Source: Patescibacteria group bacterium
Lineage (GTDB): Bacteria > Patescibacteriota > Patescibacteriia > Patescibacteriales > UBA12465
DNA length: 37,514 bases
Direction of reading: 5' to 3'
Assembly: GCA_028692765.1 (NCBI GenBank)
Contig: JAQUWT010000010.1
Span: forward strand, 1 to 37,514
A model generated the notes under the pieces. It saw only the letters and a program-made list of their open reading frames with translations, was not told the DNA's origin and made no database searches. Within the stretch, counting starts at the first letter, position 1; the number at the start of each line of letters is the position of its first letter. A program made the position numbers and the translations under genes. Below are positions 26,668 to 35,304 of this stretch, piece by piece.

Positions 26668-29340
26668 ATGCGCCGTCGATTTTTTTCTTCTTTATTATTT
26701 TTCGCGCTTATTAGCGCCGGTCTGTTATCGGTTAATTTTGTTTTTGCCCAGAATTTAGATGTCGGCGTTAACGAAATTAGCAATACCATCGCTTTAAGTG
26801 CTACCGATCCTCGTATTATCGTGGCCCGAATCATTAATATCGCCTTGTTATTTTTGGGCGTGATTGCGGTTGGCCTGATAATTTACGCCGGTTTTCTTTG
26901 GATGACCAGCGGCGGCAGCGAAGACAAAATTGACCAGGCTAAGAATATTCTCAAAAATGCCATTATCGGCCTCGTGATAATTTTATCGGCTTGGGGAATC
27001 GTCTCCTTTATAATGAGCCGTCTTTTGGGCGCTACCGGCAACGGCGGCCTTTTCAATGGTAATTCCGGCAGCAGTTCTCTAGTCGGCACCGGGGCAATGG
27101 GAGCTTGTACAGTCGAGCGCGTTTATCCTGAAGATGGACAAACCGGAGTGGCGCGCAATACTTCTCTTATAATTACATTTAAAGAACCTTTACTCCTAAC
27201 TAGTGTCTGTCAGAATGAATCAGGCGAAGCTTGTGCGTGCGACCAAACATCTTGCAATCTCATCAATCCTGCTCATATTCGGATTTTCCGGCAAGATTTT
27301 GGAGATAACTGCGGCGATGCCTCCTGTCCGGCCGATAATACTAATGTCAGCCGGGCGCACGTGAGCGCTTCCAGCGACCGGCAGACTTTAATTATTACTC
27401 CTAATGACTTTTTAGGCAGCCCTGATGGCGACACCGATTACCAAGTTAAATTTACCAGCGGTATTTTGAAAGATAATGGTGACTCAATTTTTAAAACTTG
27501 CAATACGGATTGGTTTCAGTGGGGTTTTCGGGTTAGCAATAATTTAGATTTAACCCCTCCCCAAGTTCTTAGGGGGGGCGTTTTCCCTTTGCCGGATAAC
27601 GAGAGAGACTTATACGGCCAGACTGTAGCCGCTGTTCCCGCTCAAGCCGCCGTGACCGTCAATAGTTGTCCTCAAATTTATCAAGCCCCTTCAGTTTTGG
27701 GCGTAACTCCTACAGCCGGCAATCAGAACGGCAACGCTACTCTTGCTGTTGATTTTCATCAAAATATTTCCGCTTTGACCGTGGTCACCACTTCTGAAAA
27801 TAATCAGGCGCAGTTATTCGCCGGTCAGGAATTGCTGGGCGTAGCTAATTGGAACGGCAATCAGATTATTTTTCCTGGATTTTTCCAACTTGATGTTGAC
27901 GGCCATGAGGCCGGCAATGCTTGGCAGGTAAATATTCAGCCGGAGATTTTAGCCGACCAACTCACCGTGGGCGGAGAAATATATACTTTTTCCGAAGCGA
28001 ATAGCGGCAACAATATTCCGGTTATGGGTTGCAACAATTTAAGCATTGTTGCTCTCAATATTTATGTAAAATTAAGCGGACATCCTGATATTAATGTTGA
28101 TTTAGAAGGAAATAAAGTGGCCTTGACTGCCAAAGTAGCTGGTGCGGCCGGTAATAATTTGAATTTGTCTACAACCAATAGCGACGCTCTTTCTTTGCAA
28201 GCGTTTAACGGCGGGGTCGATATGGTTAAGACCAGTGAAGTAAAAGACCGCCATGACCGTCCGATGAACTCGGTTATCCAGCTTAATTTTAATGAAGCGG
28301 TTAATCCGATGCTTGTTTCCGGTTCGGCGGACGAAACGGCTGATTATATCCGGATTGTTAACGCAGAATCTTCGGCCACTGAAGGAGAAGCTTGTAATAC
28401 TAACGCCGATTGCGCTTCCTATAAGTGTAGTGATAACGTTTGCGCCGGCAACTATCTTTCCGGTAAATTTTTGATTTCTAATGCTTATAAGACGGTTGAA
28501 TTTATTTCTGATGTTGAATGCGGGCAAAACGGCTGCGGTGAGAAGATTTATTGTTTGCCGGCCAATAGCCATTTAGCTGTTCAATTGGTAGCCGCTAATT
28601 TAAAGACCTGTAGTACTGATACAGATTGCGCCAATTTTCAGCCATTTTCTCAGTGCGCGCCCTTTTCCAATTATCTAACTTGTCAGGATGCCAATGGCAA
28701 AAATTATCCGGTAGCCAATCTTAATCAGCTTGACGGCATCGTTGACGCCGCCGCCAATTCTTTAGATGGCAATCGTGATGTTTTTGCGGACGGGCCGATT
28801 GCTTTTTATAATGAAAATGAAGCGGCTAATCTTGAGCTCAAAGACAAATACCGCTGGTCCTTTTATATTAATGACCAGATAATGTCCGACCCGCCGCAAA
28901 TTTCTTTTATTAAACCGGATAATAACAGTTTGAATGCCGACACTAAAGCTCCTGTCCAAATTAATTTTAACACTTTGATGATGAATGCCAGTCTGCGCAC
29001 CGGCAATATCTGGGTTAATAATGGCCAGAAGGATGTCGAGCATCATCTTATCAACCTGTTTACTTCTTCTCCTGCGCCTGTGGGTTATTGGATAACCGCG
29101 GAGAATCGCGATGTTTCCCCTTTGGATGGAGAACCTGATTTAACCTTTGCCTTTTTAAATCATACGGAAATGGGCTCTTCGGTAACTTATAAATCCCAAG
29201 TAGGCTCGGGGGTGAAAGATATTTATCAGAATTGTTTTAAACCAAGCGCCGGGCCCAACTGTGCGGCCAATCCCGGTAATCCCTCTTGTTGCTATGGAGT
29301 ACCGACAGATATTTTAGGGGATGACGGTAATTGCCAATAA
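26668..29340 (+). CDS. Large surface protein: signal peptide + VirB2/TrbC-like two-TM pilin module + Ig-like (Big_5-type) repeats and Cys motifs
   Basis: FVFAQNLDVGVNEISNTIALSATDPRIIVARIINIALLFLGVIAVGLIIYAGFLWMTSGGSEDKIDQAKNILKNAIIGLVIILSAWGIVSFIMSRLLG; VERVYPEDGQTGVARNTSLIITFKEPL; ISFIKPDNNSLNADTKAPVQINFN. Confidence 0.82.
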   Translation: MRRRFFSSLLFFALISAGLLSVNFVFAQNLDVGVNEISNTIALSATDPRIIVARIINIALLFLGVIAVGLIIYAGFLWMTSGGSEDKIDQAKNILKNAIIGLVIILSAWGIVSFIMSRLLGATGNGGLFNGNSGSSSLVGTGAMGACTVERVYPEDGQTGVARNTSLIITFKEPLLLTSVCQNESGEACACDQTSCNLINPAHIRIFRQDFGDNCGDASCPADNTNVSRAHVSASSDRQTLIITPNDFLGSPDGDTDYQVKFTSGILKDNGDSIFKTCNTDWFQWGFRVSNNLDLTPPQVLRGGVFPLPDNERDLYGQTVAAVPAQAAVTVNSCPQIYQAPSVLGVTPTAGNQNGNATLAVDFHQNISALTVVTTSENNQAQLFAGQELLGVANWNGNQIIFPGFFQLDVDGHEAGNAWQVNIQPEILADQLTVGGEIYTFSEANSGNNIPVMGCNNLSIVALNIYVKLSGHPDINVDLEGNKVALTAKVAGAAGNNLNLSTTNSDALSLQAFNGGVDMVKTSEVKDRHDRPMNSVIQLNFNEAVNPMLVSGSADETADYIRIVNAESSATEGEACNTNADCASYKCSDNVCAGNYLSGKFLISNAYKTVEFISDVECGQNGCGEKIYCLPANSHLAVQLVAANLKTCSTDTDCANFQPFSQCAPFSNYLTCQDANGKNYPVANLNQLDGIVDAAANSLDGNRDVFADGPIAFYNENEAANLELKDKYRWSFYINDQIMSDPPQISFIKPDNNSLNADTKAPVQINFNTLMMNASLRTGNIWVNNGQKDVEHHLINLFTSSPAPVGYWITAENRDVSPLDGEPDLTFAFLNHTEMGSSVTYKSQVGSGVKDIYQNCFKPSAGPNCAANPGNPSCCYGVPTDILGDDGNCQ

Positions 29341-29414
29341 CAGATAAAATTTAGTAATAAAATAAAGTTATAAAGTCGTTAGCGGTATTTGCCGCTGATT
29401 ATCTTCACGCCTTT

Positions 29415-32400
29415 ATGCTAAATAAGCCTTCTTTTGTGACTAAAAATAAAAAATTCATTATTCGGATTGCGGTGTTTCTTTTTTTGCTTAGCGCCAGTCT
29501 GATATTTGCCGGTTTGGCTAGCGCTCAAATTGATGTCGGAGTTAACGAGATTAATAATGATATTGCTTTAAGTGCGGGTGACCCGCGAACCATTGCCGCC
29601 AGGATTATTAATATAGTCATGCTTGTCTTAGGCGTATTGGCTGTCGGTTTGATTATTTACGGCGGTTTCATTTGGATGACTTCCAACGGCGAAGAAGATA
29701 AGGTGGAAAAGGCAAAGAAAATTTTAAGAAATGGTGTTATCGGTTTAGTTATTATCTTGTCAGCCTGGGGCATCGCTTCTTTTATCCTGAGCCGGCTCAT
29801 CGGCGCAACTAATGGCAACGGTTCATCCGGCTCCTGTTCCTCAGGGCAATCTTTGTCTTGCGGTTGTGGCGGGTCTATGAGCTGTATCGATGGTTCGTGG
29901 GGTCCATGTCTTGGCTCTGATTGTAATTATGGCGGCGGCCCCATCAGCTGTGACAGCAGTCCGCTTAGCGGTTGCCAAGCGGCTGATCAAATCTGTTCTG
30001 TTGATAGTTTTTGCGATGCTGATACCTGTTCCTGTCTGCCTAAAGGAGAGTTGGGCGACCCTTGCGATGCTGATACTAATACGCCAACTTGCGAAGCAGA
30101 TAATAATAAATGTGCTGAATATTTAAGTTGTGACCCGGATTCTTGTACTTGTTATGGACCGCCGGTGATTACCAATATTAGTCCTTCAGGGGGTTTTTGC
30201 AACGAAGACGGCGATTTGTCCTGTACTAGCGATGCCGACTGTTCTTTGGGTTGTAATTTTACTACGCCTAATGGCACGGCTGATAATATCGTTACTATTT
30301 CTGGTTCTAATTTTGGTCAATATGACCCTTTAACCAGCAAGGTGGTTTTCAGTACGGATGCCATCGGTCTTAATCCCACCAATCTAAATCCCGACTGTAT
30401 CGATTCTTGGACAAATACCCAGATTATTGTAGTTGTTCCTGATACGGCCATGACCGGGGCAGTGCGGGTGATTACTGCTGATAATCAAACTGATAGTACT
30501 AATGATGATAACGGGCCGATTATTGATGATTTTGTAGTTAACAGCATTGTTCGCCCCGGACTTTGCCTGCTTACCCCAGACTCTGGTCTTTTAAGCGAGC
30601 AAGTTAATTATCGCGGTGTAAATTTGTATGGAGGTGAAGCTTATTTTGGCAACTATGATAAAAATGTGCGCGGCTTAGCCTCTGATTTTATTAATCCAGC
30701 AGGACTAGCAGGCACAACCACAATCCCCAATGTCAATAAAGGTAAAATGAGCAGTTTCGTGGTGGCGAGCATTGCTGGCAATAATGAGAAAAGCAATTAT
30801 GTCCGCTTTGTAAAGCAGGCTGAACCCAATCAGGGCCCCTACATCAGTTATTTTGAGCCCAGTAGCGGCCGCGCCGGCCAATATGTTACCATTCACGGCT
30901 CCGGCTTCGGCGGTGCTCGCGGCGCCTCTAAGGTATTTTTTGGAGAAACAGAAGCTAGTTATGATTTTCCCGAGGTTTGCGCCAATTCTATCTGGAAAGA
31001 TAGTCAAGTGATTGTAAAAGTTCCCGCTGACATTAATGACGGCAGTTATGAGTTAAGGATGGAGATTAATGAAGAGGAAATTAATTCTCAAAATGCCAAT
31101 CCTAACGCCTTTACCGTTGACGCCAATTCTTCTTTAAAGACGAGTATTTGCCGTATTTTCCCGACGCGTGGCCAAATTGGTACGCCCGTAGAAATTTGGG
31201 GAGAATATTTTGGTGATAATGGCGGTAACGCTTTAACGGTTTTTTCTTATAATCGTTCGGTTAGCGGTCAAATCAGCCTTGAACAATCAGCTCAGAAATT
31301 AAATCCTAATGTGCCCGATAATGCCGTCACTGGCGCCGTGAAGGTGGTAAAAAATAGCGAATGGGGCAATGATGTTAATTTTGAAATCGGCACCTGCGTC
31401 GATAATGGTGATTGCGGCGGTGATACTTGTTGCCCTGCCGGCACTTACAAACAAGGACGTTGTGCCGCTTCTTTAGCCGAGTGTTATGTCGATATTCCCA
31501 ATTCTGTCTTTGAATGGAACTTTTCTACCGGCTTCGGCGGTGTCGAGGGCGATGACGAATTTGATAGCTGTCAAGGAATGGCTCAAGCCTTAGGGGCCTG
31601 CCAAGTAGGCGCTTTCTGCCCTAATTCTCCGGGATTGTGCTCTCCTTATGCCGGTGGAACCAAGGTTCTAGGCGCTTGCGATTCCAGTTGCGCGACTGTG
31701 CCTGCTTGTGCCGAGTTAGGAGAGGGAGCTTGTGTTTATGATAGTCAATCAGATAAGTGTTTTATCAATAATAATACTTGCTCCTTGAATTCGAATATCA
31801 GCTACACTCTTGGCCAGCAAGAATTTAGCGCCGTCCAATCTTGCAAGAGTTTCAGCCAGTTCGGCAACCAATCTCATTGGCAGATAAGCGTTGCTTCTTC
31901 GTGCCCCAATGGCTGGACGCGTATTGATGGCGGCCATTGCGTCGATAGTGTCAGCGCGACGGAATCAACTTGTTCTCTCTGCCCGGCTAATTTTAATTGC
32001 CAGCAAATAGGCGGCGAAGGGCGTTGTGTGAGCACCGAATTATGTCCCGGCAGCGCTAGTTGCAATGGAACTTCTTGTTTGGCTGATACTTCAGCGCGGT
32101 GTGATTGTTGCTGCGAAATCGGTCAGGATGCACGCGATTGCTGTTCGCCCTTAACCTGCAGCGGCACTTGCGGCAGTGATACCAGTGACGATAAGGCCGG
32201 CCTAGGCCAATGTTCCGGTTGCATGGTAGACAGTGACGGTAACGGTGCCATTTCCCCGGAAGAACAGTTGCTGTCTGACCAAGCTTGTAATTGCAGTGCT
32301 CATTCCGGTAAATATTGCGATATTTCCGTGCCGACTGGCGCCTGTGTTGATTGTAGCCGCTTGTCAGCCGAATCTTGTCTTGATCACAGCCAGTCTTGTT

Positions 32401-35294
32401 GTCTCGATTCGAAAGGGACGGCTTCTCCTGAAGATGATGTCTGTCGAGGCGGCAATGGCCAGGAGGTGAGTGCGGATCCCACCAGTCCTGATTTCGGTTA
32501 TTGCGCCTATTATGATTGTCAAAGCGCTTCTTCTACTCCTCCCGGCGATCCGAGCCTATGTGCTTCTTCAACACCTAAGGTGTTTGGATTGTTTAAGAAT
32601 CTCGAATCATGCGTTGATAACTGTGCCGCCAGTCCCGGTTTATCTTTTTGCGGTCAATTCGACGGTGATTTAGTGTCTTGCTCGGCCGCCAGCGGTTGTT
32701 GCTTTAACTTTAATGACCAGAAGTGCAGCAGTGGCGCCCAGATGCTTGGTGGTTATTGCGCCTATTATAACTGTCAGGCGGCTCCTAATGAGTCACAGTG
32801 CGACCCTAATCCTTCTCCGATAGGAACTTACAATAGCCAGACGGCTTGTGGTATCGGTTGTGCCCAGCCACCTTTGGGCGGCTTAGGTAAAGATTGCCGT
32901 AACTTAACTTCTTCTAGCGGAGATTGTAATCAGTCTTTTTGTTCTTCTCCCTTCGCTTGCCTTAATAATACCGGTAACGTCGGCCTTCCCGGAGATTGCG
33001 GCACTTGCTGCTGCCAGGTAGGCAATCCTAATTCTTGTTCAGGCATCGGTAACGGCAGTCTGGTCTGCCAGCCTAATCAGGCCCCTTGTTCCGGAGAAGA
33101 CCGCGGCTTGTGTTGCGGTTGTAGCCAGGATGCCGATTGTGGCAATGCCGATACTTTAGGCTGCGATGCGGGTGCTTGCTGCCGTACTCGACCTTCGGTG
33201 TTAAGCGAACAGCTAATACCTTCCCACGGTGCTACCGGTGTTTGTCGTAACGCCAGTATTCAAGTGCCCTTTGATCAATTGATGGATGTGGGAAGCGTGA
33301 TGGATAATATTTTGTTATTAGAAGAGCATGATTACGGTACTGGTGTTTGCCCGGCCGGTACCTTTTTGGCCTCTGCCGGCGCTGTTAATACAATTAATCA
33401 TAATTGGCTGGCCAAAGCTTACTATCAAGTTAAGTCGGCTTTCTCCTCGATTTTGGACCGCTTAGGCTTGTCTTCTCCGACAGTTTTAGCTTTAAATCAG
33501 CCGGCGCCGGATAAGCTCTATTGTTCGGTTCCGGGCAGTATTTCAGTTATCAATAATGGCAACGGCAGTGTGGCAGAATTTATTCCTAAAAAATTACTAT
33601 CCCCAGCCACCAATTATTATGTGATTGTTAAGGGCGATGAATCTTTAGATAGCAATGCCGGCGTTTTGAGTCAATGGCAGCTCGGTCTTAACGGTCCCGG
33701 ATATTTAAATTTGGGAACGAATAGTTATATTGAGGGTGAAAATATTGATTTTAATAATTTATCTTTTAAAAATTCTTATATTGCGGGATTTACTACTTTG
33801 GCTCAGCAAGGCGCCAATGCCGGCATTTGCGCTGTTGACTATGTGACCACCGAGCCGGCCTCCTATCTTTTCCAGAATACCGATAACGATATTAATGAAG
33901 ATGATTCTAACCCTCAGAGCAATAGTTTTGACACTAAAAATGACCGAGATAAATTGTTTGAAGCCGGCGCTTACAGCGCTGATGGCCAGCTTTTACATCC
34001 CAGTTCCGGCTATTATTGGGATTGGTCTTGGAATGTCGCTAAACCCAGTATCGCCAGCATTGCTTATGTCAGCGGCTTGGCGGCTAACCAAGCTTTAGTG
34101 GCGGCCGCTTCCGGCGTTTCTGATGACTCAACCATCCTCTCCGCCCAAATCGATATGAATCGGTTTTCGGCGCCTAATTGTAATAGCTCATCTTCATGTG
34201 TCTGTGCCGAGCCGGAATGCGTAAATAATTGCTGTAATGTTTATCAAGAAGGCGACGGCCTGCAAGCAGAAACTCCTCTCTTTATCTTCCTATGTAAGAA
34301 TCCTTGGCCGGCAGTTAACCCGGTAACTTTAGCTTGGTCGCCTTGGTATGATACTTGCGTTGGTGCTATCGGCAGTTGTGCCAATTATAATTATAAGTTC
34401 TATTATTGTCGTGATGCCGGTGTCGATGGCATGTCTGATGATTTGCCGGCAATGATTAATCCGGCTGTTATCCGCGGTACCAGTAATTCTTTAATTTGTA
34501 GCGAAGGGCAGACCGCTTGCTCCAGCTTAGGCGCCACTTGCGGCCCGGATAATAATTATGACGGTGTCGGCGATGGTTTCTGTATTTGGAATATTCTAAA
34601 AGAGTCATATTTTTTCAAAGAGGCCACGCCGCAGATTGGCGCGATTACCGCTGCCATTAATCAAGAAGACGGCGATTCGGTGCGTTTAGAGTGGTATGGA
34701 GCCGCCAGTATAATTTATAACGCCAACGCCAATTTGATGGGTAAATATCGCTTATATTACGCGCCAATATCTTCAGGTAATATGTCTTTTGTCGATATTA
34801 AGCCCACGGATGCTTATATGACCGGCATTTCCGGTCCGGTTTGCACGCCCTCGGCTCCAGCTAGCGGTGAAAATTATTCTTGCCATTATTTATTGAAAGG
34901 ACTGCAATCTGGTGAAAATTATCGTTTTCGTATTTCAGCCATTTCTTCGACCCAAGTGGAAAGCCCCTTATCTGAAGAGAAGACGGTGACGGTGACCGAT
35001 GCTTTAGCGCCGGCTGCCCCCCAGGGTCTAACGGCGACAATTGTTAGCGGGCAGCGTTTGCATTTTGTCTGGCAGGCCAATACTGATGATACTGCTTTTT
35101 ATCGTCTTTATCACGGCGTTAGCAGTGGCCAATACGGAGAGTCTTATGATTCCGACGAGCAGGCGACGGCGATGGATATTGATTTGCATCAATTCAGCCC
35201 CGGTATTCATTATTTTGCCTTATCCGCCTTGGACGCTTCTAATAATGAGAGCAATAAATCGGCGCAGATAACCATTGTTGTTCCCGCGCCCTAA
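29415..35294 (+). CDS. Giant (1959 aa) Cys-rich surface protein: signal peptide + VirB2/TrbC-like pilin module + four IPT/TIG-like domains + Cys-rich modules + Ig-like + two FN3-like domains
   Basis: N-terminal paralog of the 26668 product (AQIDVGVNEINNDIALSAGDPRTIAARIINIVMLVLGVLAVGLIIYGGFIWMTSNGEEDKVEKAKKILRNGVIGLVIILSAWG); VTISGSNFG, VTIHGSGFGG, VEIWGEYFG TIG cores; C-terminal APAAPQGLTATIVSGQRLHFVWQANTD. Confidence 0.85.
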   Translation: MLNKPSFVTKNKKFIIRIAVFLFLLSASLIFAGLASAQIDVGVNEINNDIALSAGDPRTIAARIINIVMLVLGVLAVGLIIYGGFIWMTSNGEEDKVEKAKKILRNGVIGLVIILSAWGIASFILSRLIGATNGNGSSGSCSSGQSLSCGCGGSMSCIDGSWGPCLGSDCNYGGGPISCDSSPLSGCQAADQICSVDSFCDADTCSCLPKGELGDPCDADTNTPTCEADNNKCAEYLSCDPDSCTCYGPPVITNISPSGGFCNEDGDLSCTSDADCSLGCNFTTPNGTADNIVTISGSNFGQYDPLTSKVVFSTDAIGLNPTNLNPDCIDSWTNTQIIVVVPDTAMTGAVRVITADNQTDSTNDDNGPIIDDFVVNSIVRPGLCLLTPDSGLLSEQVNYRGVNLYGGEAYFGNYDKNVRGLASDFINPAGLAGTTTIPNVNKGKMSSFVVASIAGNNEKSNYVRFVKQAEPNQGPYISYFEPSSGRAGQYVTIHGSGFGGARGASKVFFGETEASYDFPEVCANSIWKDSQVIVKVPADINDGSYELRMEINEEEINSQNANPNAFTVDANSSLKTSICRIFPTRGQIGTPVEIWGEYFGDNGGNALTVFSYNRSVSGQISLEQSAQKLNPNVPDNAVTGAVKVVKNSEWGNDVNFEIGTCVDNGDCGGDTCCPAGTYKQGRCAASLAECYVDIPNSVFEWNFSTGFGGVEGDDEFDSCQGMAQALGACQVGAFCPNSPGLCSPYAGGTKVLGACDSSCATVPACAELGEGACVYDSQSDKCFINNNTCSLNSNISYTLGQQEFSAVQSCKSFSQFGNQSHWQISVASSCPNGWTRIDGGHCVDSVSATESTCSLCPANFNCQQIGGEGRCVSTELCPGSASCNGTSCLADTSARCDCCCEIGQDARDCCSPLTCSGTCGSDTSDDKAGLGQCSGCMVDSDGNGAISPEEQLLSDQACNCSAHSGKYCDISVPTGACVDCSRLSAESCLDHSQSCCLDSKGTASPEDDVCRGGNGQEVSADPTSPDFGYCAYYDCQSASSTPPGDPSLCASSTPKVFGLFKNLESCVDNCAASPGLSFCGQFDGDLVSCSAASGCCFNFNDQKCSSGAQMLGGYCAYYNCQAAPNESQCDPNPSPIGTYNSQTACGIGCAQPPLGGLGKDCRNLTSSSGDCNQSFCSSPFACLNNTGNVGLPGDCGTCCCQVGNPNSCSGIGNGSLVCQPNQAPCSGEDRGLCCGCSQDADCGNADTLGCDAGACCRTRPSVLSEQLIPSHGATGVCRNASIQVPFDQLMDVGSVMDNILLLEEHDYGTGVCPAGTFLASAGAVNTINHNWLAKAYYQVKSAFSSILDRLGLSSPTVLALNQPAPDKLYCSVPGSISVINNGNGSVAEFIPKKLLSPATNYYVIVKGDESLDSNAGVLSQWQLGLNGPGYLNLGTNSYIEGENIDFNNLSFKNSYIAGFTTLAQQGANAGICAVDYVTTEPASYLFQNTDNDINEDDSNPQSNSFDTKNDRDKLFEAGAYSADGQLLHPSSGYYWDWSWNVAKPSIASIAYVSGLAANQALVAAASGVSDDSTILSAQIDMNRFSAPNCNSSSSCVCAEPECVNNCCNVYQEGDGLQAETPLFIFLCKNPWPAVNPVTLAWSPWYDTCVGAIGSCANYNYKFYYCRDAGVDGMSDDLPAMINPAVIRGTSNSLICSEGQTACSSLGATCGPDNNYDGVGDGFCIWNILKESYFFKEATPQIGAITAAINQEDGDSVRLEWYGAASIIYNANANLMGKYRLYYAPISSGNMSFVDIKPTDAYMTGISGPVCTPSAPASGENYSCHYLLKGLQSGENYRFRISAISSTQVESPLSEEKTVTVTDALAPAAPQGLTATIVSGQRLHFVWQANTDDTAFYRLYHGVSSGQYGESYDSDEQATAMDIDLHQFSPGIHYFALSALDASNNESNKSAQITIVVPAP
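32496..32768 (+). repeat. Internal direct duplication starting with ggttattgcgcctattat (85-codon period), GYCAYY(D/N)CQ Cys module
   Basis: The 18-bp string is identical at 32496-32513 and 32751-32768, offset 255 bp. Confidence 0.85.
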
Positions 35295-35304
35295 ATAAAT
35301 TTAT

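Noticed and set aside
28102-28572. 156-aa antisense ORF in the first surface protein gene, plus 36262..36600 (112 aa), 24402..24737 and 11366..11770
   Set aside because: Byproduct of codon bias in the sense gene; sequences are low in recognisable protein features.
29381-29396. Hairpin AGCGG-tatttg-CCGCT between the two pilin-anchored genes as a terminator
   Set aside because: Only 5 bp and not followed by a T-tract; too weak to call.
32540-32640. Kunitz/BPTI domain assignment for the GYCAYYDCQ module
   Set aside because: The C-terminal pattern (F.N.ESCVDNC) is suggestive, but the rest of the Cys spacing does not fit a Kunitz domain.
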